Below are positions 1-10,619 of a stretch of 64,000 nt of DNA, piece by piece (position 1 is the first letter of the stretch; each line of letters opens with the position of its first letter). The notes beneath the pieces were generated by a model. That model was given only the letters and a program-made list of their open reading frames with translations, was not told the origin of the DNA and searched no databases. The stretch spans positions 150,181,042 through 150,245,041 of the forward strand of contig CAXKWD010000002.1 in assembly GCA_964059195.1 (NCBI GenBank), given 5' to 3'. The translations under genes were made by a program, and so were the position numbers. Source of the DNA: Ectobius pallidus (lineage: Eukaryota; Arthropoda; Insecta; Blattodea; Ectobiidae).

Positions 1-2
1 TG

Positions 3-682
3 GAGGGAACTGGAATTAAGGTGGGAGTATACAGGAAGCCCAACCAAGGTGAGATTTATATACACAAAAGATCTTCTCATCATCACACTATTAAAAACAA
101 CATATGGTGCAACTTTGTTATTCGTGCTCACAGGTTGTGCAATAACAATAGGGATTTGAAGGAAGAAAAGAACAAAATTATAAAACTTGTCATTATAAAT
201 GGATACAAAGAAAACAAGATTCAGAGGATATGGAGCATAGAAATGGGTAAAGGAGAGGGTAGTGATAGAGGTGGAGAAAAAACACAGAACTTGGTAGGAC
301 CAAAGACAGGGTAAAGATGGAAAAACCGGGAATTTACGTTATTTCTTGCAGTGACAGTGAAGGGATATATAAAGGGGAAACAGGCAGAACATTTAGTGTA
401 AGACTACTACGTGAGCATGAAAGGGATATAAAAAACAAACAAAAATGTTGTACAGGGTTGAGCCAACATATGATTAAAGAAGGACATAAGATGGGCAAGT
501 TAGAAGTGGTGAAGATAGAAGGCAACCGCGTATGGAGAAAAATTAGTGAAGCCATGAATATCATTTGCATGAGGGATAATTGCTTAAATAATTATGAGGG
601 AGACTTAGGGAAACAGTGGATTAGTGTGATTAAGAACTTAAATAGGACATATGAAGTTCCAAGATTCCCTGTCCAAAAGTAA
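3..682 (+). pseudogene. Penelope-like element: RT C-terminus plus GIY-YIG endonuclease, frameshifted
   Basis: Two frames together carry the 3' half of a Penelope-like retroelement protein. Positions 3-314 read the region after the RT palm: a YRKP motif, a HHHTIK stretch, a conserved RA dipeptide and NGY near codon 60, all typical of Penelope RT. The second frame (317-682, open from about 269) begins the endonuclease with GIYVISC then GIYKGETGRTF, followed by R and H/E residues. This is the GIY-YIG catalytic signature with YIG changed to YKG. The reading frame shifts between about 250 and 270, so the linker is damaged. The element is cut by the window start. Such enzymes nick target DNA for retrotransposition. 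Identification is firm from motifs; activity is unlikely. Confidence 0.85.
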
Positions 683-905
683 TTTATGATAGTAATTTTG
701 ATATCCCAAGTGAATGGATTAATGAGCATTACAAGGATAACACGTTCAGAAAGACGGAGGCAGAAAACGATGAAGGCAGCAACGATAAACATCAACAACA
801 GCGTGGGAACAACCACGCTACATAGAAACGACGGATTTGTTTATGATTTATGCAGTCAGTGCACTTGAGAATGGCCTGGGGGCAGGCTGAAACGTAGTGT
901 TTGAT
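683..905 (+). other. Penelope-like 3' terminal region with GC hairpin
   Basis: Non-coding tail after the GIY-YIG stop. At 874-887 there is a perfect 5-bp hairpin (gcctg / caggc, loop gggg) followed directly by tgaaacg. Penelope-like elements often end with a hairpin followed by GAAAC, where hammerhead ribozymes can lie. Here the upstream core reads cttgaga, not CTGANGA, so the ribozyme is at best degenerate. The junction with the opposite-strand LINE lies somewhere in 900-957. Confidence 0.45.
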
Positions 906-957
906 TTTACAACTTATTGTTTTATCCACTATTATAGATCAGTGACATTGTTTTATA

Positions 958-3230
958 TTAGGTTTTAATATAGAACACTAGGGATCTTTTTTGGGGTACG
1001 CCGTAGAGTAGTGGTTGAGGCGCTGCGCTACAAACCGGAAGGTCGCGGGTTCGATTCCCGATGAGGTCGATGAGATTTTTCAATTGGCCTAATCCTTCTG
1101 GTGGCACTATGGCCCTGGGGTCGACTCAGCCTCTAACAGAAATGAGTACCAGGAGCAATCCTGGGGGTAAAGGCGGCCGGTGCGTAAGGCTGACAACCTT
1201 ACCACCTTCATGTGCCGAATGTCCAAAATCTTGGAGCCTCAACCTCCTGGAACCCTCTGGGCCTCCATGGCCTGTATAGGGATCACTTTACCTTTTTACC
1301 TTTAGGGATCTTTTTCCTCTCATTATAGCTATGTGGTTTTGCCTCTGAATATTGTTGCATCTTCTGCTAACGACCTTGGTGAGTGTTACGTTTTTCTCAA
1401 GGTTCAGAACTGAGTTCCAAATCCATATTAGTCCTATCTCATCCAATAGTTTCATAATATCATGATCTCTGTTCCTATTACTATTGTCCTTTAGCAGAAA
1501 TTGAAAACATATTTTAACTTTGTCATTGTTATATTTCTCATAGATGTATCTAAAAAAATTTGAGATCTTACCTAAGATAGTACCCATGCTGCTGTCATAA
1601 CCTAGTTCATATCTCACCGCCTCATTTGATGTGAATCTGGTGATGCACAATACCTGCTTACAGAATCTGACCCTTACCATGTCTAGATATTTCCAGGATT
1701 GCCCCCCCACACCTCAATTCCATAGAAGACTTTGGACTCTACTAAAGCTTTGAAAATCCTATTTAGCATTTTAACTCTTAATTCAGGTATTTTGTTTAAG
1801 CAATTATTTATCGCTCCCAAGGCAACTCTGCCCACAGTTTCATGCTGCCTTTGTCTGTGAATCCCACTATCCTTTATTATTATGGGTTAACCCAAGATAT
1901 TTAGTAGTATTCACATTATTTATTACTTTGTCATCTAACCTCCATATTTCCTTTTTGCTGTTCTTGCATACAAGAATATTAGTTTTCAGAATATTAATTT
2001 TTAGATTCCATGCCCTACAAAAATTGCTGAGTCAATACTTTTCTACAGCCCTATCGGGGTGATTGCTGTAAGTGCCAGGTCATTAGCAAACATTAGGTCC
2101 AGGATTTGTGTATTCATAATAGCCGATTGGTGCTGGTTAACTAACACAACTTCATCAAAAATATTGTTAATAAATATGCTGAATAAATGTGGGCTGAGGT
2201 TGCAGCCTTGCCTTACTCCAGTCTCTTGCTTGATCATTTTAGTGGTACTACCATTTAAATGAGTTCTTATACAAAATTCTATGTTGTTGTATATCGCTGT
2301 TATATTATTTGTAAATTGATTGATTAGCCCTATTTTTTTTAACTTATACCATAATTGGATCTTGTTCACTGTGTCGAAAGCTTTCGCCAGATAAAACACC
2401 AGTAAATTTTTCCTCTTTTCCTGTTCAGGTATTTGTCTATCGCTGTATTCAAAATGAAATTATTATCTGTTGTGCGCTTTGTCTCTTCTAAATCCTCCTT
2501 GCCATGGTGAAATTAAATTGTAGCCTATACTTCTAGCCAGTCTGTTAACCTGTTTGCTAAGATTCGTGTGTAGACTTTAGATAAAGTTGTTAATAGACTA
2601 ATACCCCTAAAGCTGTTTGGATTTTTTATATCAACCCTATTCTTATATATAGGCACAATTATAGCTTTTTTCCACATCTCCGGAATCTGGTTGGTTAATT
2701 TAATCGTATTGAATAATTTAGTTATAATCTCTATAGTCATTTCTGATTCTTGCACATCCTCTTCCATAACTGTACCTGAATTCCATCCAACCCGGGCGCT
2801 TTGTTATACCGGAATTTTTTAATTACCTTAATAATTTCATCTTTAGAAATCATGTTATCTAGCCCATCTATGTAAATTATGCCATTGATTGTAAGGTAGT
2901 TACTAGAATTTCTCTGTTTGAATAGTTTGTGAAAATGCATGACCCACATCCCTTCATCCAGCCCTAAATTTCTGTCAGTGTTTTGTTTTAACCTTTTCAG
3001 GTATTTCCCAATTTCAGTAGTGTTGATGTTCTCTAACCAATAGTTTATTTTCTCACCTTCCTTGTCATAAAAGTTTTCTTTCTTATTTGCTAGTAGTTTC
3101 TTGTATTGATTTTTATACTGATATAATTATTCCTTACCGCGTTGCCATTGCCCCCATCACTTACCTTTCTGCATTTTTTGTAGGTCCTTCATAATTGTGA
3201 TCTTGTGTGAGTGCATTCCATATCTAACCA
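958..3230 (-). pseudogene. Non-LTR retrotransposon reverse transcriptase, decayed, split by a SINE
   Basis: Minus-strand pieces in correct order encode a LINE RT: 2949-2737 (KAPGLDGI, RT motif 1 region), 2767-2525 (PEMWKKAIIVPIYK and FRGISLL, fingers), 2399-2043 (FYLAKAFDTV, motif A; RQGCNLSPHLFSIFIN, motif B; FANDLAL in place of FADD, motif C), and 1710-1303 (post-RT domain with FCKQVL and RYELG). The frame runs to the SINE insertion at 1303 and resumes beyond it at 978, ending at a TAA (complement 958-960). Several frameshifts and the FANDL change mark it as dead. Clade not determined. The 5' end is lost near 3.2 kb. Confidence 0.8.
992..1302 (+). mobile_element. tRNA-derived SINE with 13-bp target-site duplication
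   Basis: A 311-bp insertion. The head (about 994-1075) is tRNA-like, with a box A-like TAGAGTAGTGG near 1010 and a perfect box B, GGTTCGATTCC, near 1048. The body shows no tRNA similarity and the 3' end is an acctttttacctt tail. The 13-bp duplication tagggatcttttt flanks it at 979-991 and 1303-1315. It sits inside the minus-strand LINE frame, so it is younger than that LINE. It is a pol III retroposon and not a functional tRNA gene. Confidence 0.9.
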
Positions 3231-3311
3231 TGAATTATTATGAATGGGGTGTGTATTTGAAATTAACTTATGGACGACTTTTGATTTTGAAACTCTAGGT
3301 CCTTTTATAAT

Positions 3312-4585
3312 ATGTACGTAGAATTTGAAATGAGGAAGAACGACACATCACACTCAAACTCGTTAATTCATATGTTTAAAAGATTAAATATGCCCTTACC
3401 TACTGCTGTAAAAAAGACTCTAACACAAACCCTGGTCATGCCCCACTTCGATTACTGTGATGTCCTGTTTACGGACTTGAGCTCTAACTTATCCCAAAGG
3501 TTGCAACATGTTCATAATATGTGCGTACGATTCATTTGTAATGTAGGTCTGTTCGATCATGTATCGCCTTCCTTCGAAATGTTGTCATGGCTCCGTCTGA
3601 ATGACCGAAGAAGGTTTCACTGTCTTTGTCTCCTCTTCAAAAATTCTTCATACTTCATCACCATCATATTTATCTAGCCGCTTCCTTAACCTGTCTTCTC
3701 ATCACACCCTAAATACAAGATCAGAACATAGTCATGTACTCTCTATTCCTCTCCATCGCTCTTCATCCTATTCATCCTCATTCTCTGTATCAGTAGCTCG
3801 CCAATGAAATTCCATCCCCCGCACGGTCAGAGGCTGTCGAACTCTTGGTAAATTTCAGAGAGAAGTTAACATATTAATTTTAAACCATGTAATTTAGTTT
3901 TGTTTTTCATCGTAGTAACTAGAAATCTTAATTGGAGCTCTTTTTGATATTTGTAACCCGTAGCCTTCTGGTAACTATACGTTTTTCTCTTTAGTATTAG
4001 TTAGTATAATTTTAAATATCTTAGGCTATAATCAGTGCTTTAGTTGGGCCGGTACGCACCGGTACTGCATACCGGTATAAAATTATTTTTCTTCTACCAT
4101 ACCGGGAAAAATATGTGCTCCGGTACGTCATACTGCCAGTACAGGAATGATATTGTCCTAAAATATTTATTAAATGTCCAATTCACGAGAGTGTATTTGT
4201 TAATAATGACAAACACTATTAAATTCGCAATAGATATGCGTTCTATGGAAGGTGAGTACCCCCATAAAATATTTTCCAACTAAAGCACTGGCTATAATCC
4301 TAATTATTTTCTTTAGTATTTTTATATTTTGTAATTTAATTTTGTAAGTTTCTTTTGTAATTTAATGTTTTATAGCACTCTAGTTTATAAATTATAACTA
4401 TGTTTAGTTCTTGGTATTTAAGTATTAAGTATTAATTAATTATCTGTAATATTATGTATTTGTGTTATGTAATAGTAATGTAGGTTTTTTTACTGGTAGA
4501 GCGGAAGAGAAGGCCAAATGGCTTTAGCTCTGCCAGAATAAATAAACAGAATAATAAATAAACAGAATAAACAGAATAATAAACT
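3312..4585 (+). mobile_element. CR1/Jockey-like LINE, C-terminal remnant and 3' UTR
   Basis: The frame at 3312-3680 encodes the domain that follows the RT in CR1/Jockey-like LINEs: PHFDYCDVLFTDLSS, RLQHVHNMCVRFIC, FDHVSPSF, WLRLNDRRRFH. After a frameshift, 3640-3880 carries the YLSSRF, LNTRS and NSIP-VRGCRTLGKF pieces of the same family. The 3' UTR ends near 4500-4585 with an aataaataaacag-type tandem tail. The 5' end is truncated and the body is interrupted by a hAT MITE at 4033-4290. Dead copy. Confidence 0.8.
4033..4290. mobile_element. hAT-type MITE, 258 bp
   Basis: Starts with cagtgctttagttgg and ends with its reverse complement (15-bp terminal inverted repeats). It is flanked by a perfect 8-bp target-site duplication, gctataat, at 4025-4032 and 4291-4298. 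The 8-bp duplication and CAGTG ends are hAT hallmarks. The interior has several ccggtac-type repeats and no transposase. It lies inside the 3' UTR of the LINE above. Confidence 0.95.
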
Positions 4586-5480
4586 ATTCCAAACTATTCT
4601 CTCAGAAAACGCTAGATATAGCTAATTATGGTTCACAGAGGATGTCGAATGTTGCATTCCGTTGCTTCTACACACCATGCCTGGGAGGGGTTGAAATAAG
4701 AAGAAAGAGAAATTCCGCTTACATGAGATTGTATTGCCTTGACAGAAAATTTTATTTCTCACTCTCATATTACCATACAACCATTTCGAGGCTGAAATAA
4801 AAAAGAAATTCAACATCACTTTCATACTTTCCTTCCCAAAAACCTGGGACATAATATACTGTGCGCGTGGAATTGAAAATGTTTCATCCCATTTTTTCTT
4901 CTTTTAGATGCTTAGGGCCTCTGGTAAACATCCCTATTTCTCAACTAATACAAAGCCTACAGCTATGAATAACGTATCAGAGGACAGGATTTTTTTACCG
5001 ACTTCTGATATATCAAACCTTTAAGCTGTCCCTGCAATACGACCGCTTATTCTACATGAAAATGTGAAGTGAGAAAATGATATTTTCCATGTCGAGCATA
5101 GAGAAAGTTATGTGACTGCATCTCATTTTGCTTTATTTTCGTTGATATCATTCTTTAAGAATTATTTTCACAAATGTATTAGATCGATAGCATCAGAATT
5201 TGTTAAATCCCAGTATATACAGTTCCCAATGCCCTATGGGAACATTGTAAACAATACACTGTTGTCATGATAATTGAATTACATTTCATTTTTTCAGTAT
5301 AATATTTTCTGAAATTATATAAATTTTCAAGGGAAGGAGTGGCTTGTTTGAACTTTAATGTTGATCGCGTTACTTCTCGGGCTTAACTGCAAAATTTTGT
5401 GCAAATTGGTCAAGAAATGTAGATTTGAATAGGGAACATACATACCCACATACATACATACACACTTTCGATTTGGCTTG
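4586..5480. other. Non-coding AT-rich stretch
   Basis: No coding homology seen on either strand; only short open frames. A short cataca repeat lies near 5440-5465. Confidence 0.5.
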
Positions 5481-5483
5481 GTT

Positions 5484-5660
5484 GCAAGACTCACACTTCT
5501 TTTTGTTTGTTTTGTTATGAAAACATGTGACAGCGGAACACTCAAACTGTGAATATGTCACACTTCTTTTGTCACACTTCAATGTTTTTATTTTTGTTGT
5601 TGTTGTTGTTGTTATGTGAACAATTTGACAGCAGAACTCTTTAACTGTGCCTCATTTCAC
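5484..5660. repeat. Tandem duplication of about 85 bp
   Basis: The block starting gtcacacttctttt... at about 5488 recurs at about 5570. Both copies pass through a gttatg(a/t) segment, a gacagc(g/a)gaac segment and an (a/t)aactgtg end. The second copy contains an expanded (TTG)n run at about 5591-5612. Confidence 0.6.
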
Positions 5661-5781
5661 ATTTCCGACTTTTCCCGTGGATTTTCAAAAAATTTTCTTT
5701 CATACAAACCTTGTCCTGACAATTACGAACACAACAAAAAAGAAATAAGCAAAATCGGTCGAGCCGTTCTGAAGTGATAAG

Positions 5782-6951
5782 TAGGGACCGGATTTTTAGG
5801 TTTTTAAAAACACTGTTTTAGGTTTTCCATTAGGTTAAATAGTTTTTTTTAGGTTTTTTGTCCAAAAAATCGTTTTCGGGTAGAATATGAATTTGAATGT
5901 GCTACATAGGATCCTATACATAATACTTGTAAAGTTTAACTTAACAAAATTGACTTAAATTTGTGTAAACTTGCTTTAGTACAATATTATAGCCTACAAT
6001 TGAAGAAAAAAAGAATAAACAATCAAAAGAAGCAGTGAAAATAAGATTGCCTCACATTTCCTGGTTACACTATATCACTAAATGTCTTTCAAGATTCTTC
6101 CTGTTGAGTTCTTCCTGTGAAGTTGTTCCTGTTATTTCTTAGTTAATAGTTAATACTGTATCTAGACACTACCCTTCTCAGGATTCGAATCCGATGCTTC
6201 TAATTTAGTGAGTAAAATACTTTATGGTTGGATGTGGATAATGTGAAACTGATTATTTTCCTTTCTTCGGTTGTTACGCATGCTTAACTGCACAACAGAT
6301 CAACTAGGGATGAAAACTTCCTCCTTTTCTAGAAAGGTAAATAACACTTACGTGTTTCTGGCAGGCTTCACAAAATATTACTTTGCCATCGGTAGTGAAA
6401 TTCAGGTCGTCGCCAATCCACTGCCGGATTAAACTCGATTTCATTTGTTTCGGCATAATTAACACGTCTACTTAAAACTCACAGTGTGACCACTCAGTAT
6501 GAATAATAGGGAAGTACTAAAGGCAAACAAGCGCTTTAAAACACAGAAATCTATATCCTTGTTCATACACGGCAACAATGGTTGTTTGTACGAATATTTT
6601 AAAAGGAATATGCTGGTACTCTTACACTTCCTCTCTAGATACTGTCCATCCTAGACGACAATGGGTTGAATGAAACGCTGGTGGTATTAATTCCAAAATT
6701 ATTGTCTCTCCGCAAAATACCGATTTCTCAACCGACAAACAAAAAAGACAAAAAAGTAGCCTAAATTAGATATTTTAGGTTTTATATCCCGTTTAGGTAT
6801 ATTTAGGTTTCTATACCCCATTTAGGTATTTTTAGGTGCTACAGAATTAATGTGGGTGAATCCTATGGACATGATTCGAAAAAGTGTATGAGCGCTTTTT
6901 GTTTTGGAAGTAAGGAAAAAAATAGGTAAAAACCTAAGAATCCGGTCCCTA
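5782..6951 (-). mobile_element. Deleted hAT transposon, 1170 bp, keeping transposase exon 1
   Basis: Terminal inverted repeats begin tagggaccggatt(t/c)ttagg. A perfect 8-bp duplication gtgataag flanks it at 5774-5781 and 6952-6959. Both subterminal regions are rich in ttaggt units (5800-5870 and 6765-6840), probably transposase-binding repeats. Only one coding exon remains (6352-6456), so this is an internally deleted, non-autonomous derivative. Confidence 0.92.
6352..6456 (-). pseudogene. hAT transposase first exon (BED-like zinc-binding N-terminus)
   Basis: An exon too short for routine ORF calling. From ATG (complement 6454-6456) it reads 35 codons: MPKQMKSSLIRQW, then TDGKVIFCEACQKH, and stops at a consensus 5' splice site, GTAAGT (complement 6346-6351). 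The TDGKV-FC-x2-C pattern is what I know from N-terminal BED-type fingers of hAT-derived genes such as the CGG-binding-protein group. The exon is open and the splice donor perfect, but the rest of the transposase is missing from this copy. Confidence 0.75.
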
Positions 6952-7009
6952 GTGATAAGTGATGTGGCAACATACAATGTGCCAATTGATTTTTATTAAT
7001 ATTCTATGT

Positions 7010-7036
7010 ACACACACACACATATATATATATATT
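7010..7036. repeat. (CA)n(TA)n microsatellite
   Basis: Alternating ca then ta dinucleotides within AT-rich DNA. Confidence 0.9.
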
Positions 7037-7199
7037 TGATACTGTAATCTAATAACTGTTATGAGGAGTGTACTGTTTTTTAGAAAATGTTGTACACATA
7101 TATATTGTAAATGAACGAAATTCTTCCATTGTATTAAAAAATAGGGAAAGAAACTGAACAGGGGCTAGGATTTTGTTAAGCTCTTATGAATACTTTTTC

Positions 7200-7620
7200 A
7201 CCACACTAGAGGGGGTAGTTTTTAGAAATAAAAATAAAAATATTTTCAAAATCAGTATTAATATGGATATCTGACACACTAGTAACAAAAAAACAAAACA
7301 AAAAGTTATACACAAGCATTAGGTCATTATGAAATAATTTTCAACCCCACCAGAGTTTATTATGAAAAATTAAAGTTTGTCTTTTACGATCGTGTTATAT
7401 AGGAGAGGTGATATAATAAAAAAAACTTTAGGGCCACTTATTAAACATCTAATTCCATGAGGGTGGTATTCACCCCAATTGAATGGTAGTTTTAAGAAAT
7501 AAAAAAAGATAATTTTTAAAATCTAGATAATCTGGATACCTGACACACTAGTAACAACAATAAATAAATAAAGAAACGTTATACAAGAGTTAGTCTCTTA
7601 AGATTTAATTTTCAAACACA
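7200..7620. repeat. Diverged tandem units of about 140 bp
   Basis: The segments starting near 7205 and 7477 share gtagtttt(t/a)agaaataaaa, then ctgacacactagtaacaa, then gttatacaa. A more diverged unit lies between them (7346-7476) and a partial one starts at 7617. The spacing of about 140 bp equals the satellite period at 7827-8530. Confidence 0.55.
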
Positions 7621-7826
7621 CTAGAGTGGTAGTATTTTAAAAAAATGAAAATAGTCTTCATATTAGATAGATGTTGCAATAAAAACTGATCAATCATTTC
7701 ATCTTCTGGAGGTCCCTAGTTTAAATCCCCTGTTTTTATTTATATTGTTTTTATAGAAGTGTTTGATTGTCAATATATAACAAATTTGATTATTTTTATC
7801 AGTAAACTATACTGGCCACAATAGCT

Positions 7827-8530
7827 TACTGATATAATAATCAAACAAAGGAAATAATTCGTATATATTCTAATATGGAAATAACTGAAAATAAGAAAAC
7901 TAACAAGTTAAAAAAAACACAATTTTCAACACATTTTAAAATTTTCTTAACCAATTAAAAAGTCCTAAGGTACTGATATATCAATCAAACATAAGAAATA
8001 ATTTTTATATATTCTAATATGAAAATAACTGAAAATAAGATAACAAATAAGTTTTAAAAAATTTTGACACATATTTCATTTTCTTAACAAATTAAAAAGC
8101 CCTAAGGTACTGATATAATAATTAAACATAATAAATAATTTGTATATATTCTAAAAAGAAAATAACTAGATAACTAACAAGTTAAAAAAACACAATTTTT
8201 CACACATTTTAAATTTTCTTAGCCAATTATAAAGCCCTAAGTAAGGTACTGATATAACAATCAAACATACAAAATAATTTGTATATATTCTAATATGAAC
8301 ATAGCTGAAAATAAGATAACTAATAAGTTAAAAAAACACCATTTTTCACATATTTTTAATTTTCTTAACCAATTAAAAAGCCCTAAGGTACTGATATAAT
8401 AATCAAACATAAGGAATAATTTGTATATATTCTAATATGAACATAATTGAAAATAATATAACTAATAACTTGAAAAGAACACCATTTCTTCACACCTTTT
8501 AATTTTTTTTAACATATTCAACAGCCCTAA
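7827..8530. repeat. Satellite-like array, five units of about 140 bp
   Basis: Unit starts (tactgatat(a/t)...) fall at 7827, 7971, 8108, 8247 and 8389, giving periods of 144, 137, 139 and 142 bp. Each unit passes through tcaaacat, gtatatattcta, aactgaaaataag, aacaagttaaaa, ttcacacat, ttttcttaaccaatt and gccctaag. The last unit is diverged. It directly precedes the leftmost viral-like gene trace, so it may be subterminal to the Polinton-like element. Confidence 0.9.
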
Positions 8531-8955
8531 GCCAATGGCCAGCGCACACCGAGGACTTTTTAGCTGGTGAAAGAGGGATTTTCTTTTTAAATTGTAAGAT
8601 ATTTATGTTAGGACAATTTTGGTTCTCTGCATGGATAATTTGTTTTGTACAAAATAGAGTCGAAAAAGGTTTTTTTTTCCTGAACACCTTTTACAAAAAG
8701 TTTTTTTTTCCCCGATGATATTGGTCAGAATATTGCTTAGGGCACAAAACCCTCGTTGTAACACAAACCATGAAATTGGGTTTCTAACCATTACCTTGAT
8801 TTTTCATCCACCTCAGTGTACCCTGGTTTCTAAAATAAAAAATGTCCTACTTCACCCTCACTTTTTAATACACACAATTCTTTTACTATAAAGTTCTTGT
8901 AGATATCGTAGTATCCCTGCAGATCTACTACGTAAAAGTCATTTCCGGAACTCAT
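8500..8955 (-). pseudogene. Transposon/virus-associated nuclease-like protein, broken
   Basis: From ATG at 8955 one frame reads DFYVVDLQGYYD, FIVKELCVL, HFLF-KPGY, WLETQFHGL, and LFVKGVQEKK, with stops in between. After a frameshift a CPNINIL piece and a final CAL...LLNML piece follow. This order of motifs (VVKE ... F-PPY ... WL----HG ... YVKG-EKK ... CP ... CAL-N) matches, from memory, a family of uncharacterised arthropod mobile-element proteins that look like small exonucleases. The function is inference. At least four stops and one frameshift are visible. Confidence 0.5.
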
Positions 8956-8959
8956 CTGC

Positions 8960-9325
8960 AATTAGGATAATAAAACAGATTAAACTACAAAATTATTTAT
9001 TTATATAAATACAATAGACAATTTTTACATATTTTTTACAATTACATTACAATCGGTAGGAAAAATAATAATTTAATTTAGAGATAATTTTGAATAACAG
9101 ATTAAATTACAAAAAATATTTATTATACAAATATAATAGACAATATTTTTACATATATTTTTACACGTACATTACAAACAGTATGAAAATAATAATTAAA
9201 TTTTGAGATAATTTTGAATAGCCTATTAAATTACAGAAATTATTTACTATGTTTAAATATTTTCACAGTTTTAATTCTACAATGTTACAACTACATTACA
9301 ATTAGTATGAAAATAATATTTCCAT
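8960..9325. repeat. Three tandem units of about 123 bp
   Basis: Units starting near 8975, 9097 and 9221 share attaaa(c/t)taca(a/g)aaatta, then aatagacaat, then tttttaca, then acattacaa, then gtatgaaaataata. It is AT-rich and lies between two minus-strand gene traces. Confidence 0.8.
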
Positions 9326-10188
9326 TCTGACATTACTTTAAATAATGGTTTTTCTGCAATAAAGGTTTTAAATGACTGTAAACTATTTATTTTAATATTA
9401 ATTTTTCCAAGACATTCAAACTGATGCCCACAAAGGAAATGTGAGTAATTAACAGTGTCAAAACAATACGAACCTATTAACATGAAAGGGGGTTGAATAG
9501 GTAGCGATTTAAAACAGTTATACTTATGGTAGGTACTTTCACTTGAAAAAAAAGCAATTTTTTTTTCAGACACAATCAAATGAAAACAAATAGCACATAG
9601 TAAAGGAATGTATTTAGTATAAGGTGGATTTCTGAATGTTTTCTGATATAATTGTGTTCTCTGAAAGTAAATATTCCATAACCATTGACAAAAGATCTCA
9701 AAATACTATCTGCAAAATCTAACCAACTAGATACATCACAAGGCTTTGCCGTCTTAACAGAAAAAAATCTTCAAAGTATCATACGCCTTTCTTCTTCAGA
9801 ATTATAAATATCATACACTAACACCATGTGACATTGTTGAATGTTATAACTTCTAATGTATTTAAAATACCACCCTTGTATCGAAAAGACATACCTAACA
9901 AGAATAGTGCTGCATGCTGTGTTGGCAAATAATTTTTAGAATTGCCTGTTACATATAAATATATATTCTCAGGACATTTGAAAAGTCCGTTAGCCAAATA
10001 TGCTGAATACTGACCAAGAATAACACCGCACACATTAGATAGAAAAAATTGGAAAAGCAAAAAGTTTACAATTTCCGAAAGTTCTTCATTTATGACTTCA
10101 ATTGTTCAATACATAGGGGAATCCTATATTCAGAATACAGTTTATGAACACGTCTCATCATTTTATCTTCACCAGAATGTAGAATCAT
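9277..10188 (-). pseudogene. Unknown left-arm protein following dUTPase
   Basis: The start ATG (10186-10188, complement) overlaps the dUTPase stop as ATGA. The first piece reads MILHSGEDKMMRRVHKLYSEY. After frameshifts, 10060-9818 carries LLFQFFLSNVCGVILG, PENIYLYVTGN and PTQHAALFLLGMSF, and 9720-9277 carries DVSSWLDFADSILRSF, FMLIGSYCFD and a C-terminal segment rich in aromatic residues. Together about 300 codons. I do not recognise the family. The overlap and shared strand suggest co-transcription with dUTPase, so it may be a replication or virion protein of the same element. At least three frameshifts. Confidence 0.55.
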
Positions 10189-10603
10189 ATTCCACTGGAA
10201 CCAAACCCTTGAGTAACTCTCACTGTTTTCGAAAGATTACCAACTTCTTCCAAATTAGGGAGCTTAACAGAAAGTATTAACTGAGCAATCTTATCACCCT
10301 TTCTTACTTTATAAATTTGTCTAGAATGATTAAAACAAAAGCAATTATGTTTCCCCTATAATCACTATCTATAACACCAAAGTGAAATGTCAATGATTTT
10401 TTAATGCTAGCCCAGATATACCAGCAATTTGTCCATAAAAATAGAGAGGTAATTGTATAGCAATATCAGTATTTACAACTTTAGATGAACCAGGATATTA
10501 TATAATTATATGCAGCATATAAATCAAGTGGTGCTGATTCGGGAGTATTCCGGGTTGGAATGGTTGCCCTGTTGGAAAGTTTACAAAAATGTAGTTGTTC
10601 CAT
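10185..10603 (-). pseudogene. dut: dUTPase (deoxyuridine triphosphatase), frameshifted
   Basis: About 139 codons, the normal length for a trimeric dUTPase subunit, which hydrolyses dUTP to dUMP. The family's five motifs occur in order: PLDLYAAY (motif 1, A-G-L-D-L-Y-A-A), GQIAGISGLALK with gaps (motif 2, R-SG), GVIDSDYRG (motif 3, intact including the catalytic Asp), VRKGDKIAQLI (motif 4), and TQGFGSSG (motif 5). They are spread over three frames, with breaks between motifs 1-2, 2-3 and 3-4, so the gene is dead. It starts at an ATG before EQLHFCKLSNRA and ends in a TGA that overlaps the next ORF's ATG. No introns are seen, which favours a viral or element origin over a host dUTPase pseudogene. 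The family call is confident. Confidence 0.85.
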
Positions 10604-10619
10604 TTCTGCAAAATATAAC

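Noticed and set aside
862..900. Hammerhead ribozyme in the first Penelope tail
   Set aside because: Has a stem and GAAAC, but the required CTGANGA is cttgaga and stem I cannot be formed convincingly.
994..1075. tRNA gene
   Set aside because: Good A and B boxes, but it is the head of a SINE with a long body, tail and 13-bp target duplication; no proper acceptor stem seen.
7827..8530. CRISPR array
   Set aside because: Whole units of 140 bp repeat with no unique spacers, in a eukaryotic context.
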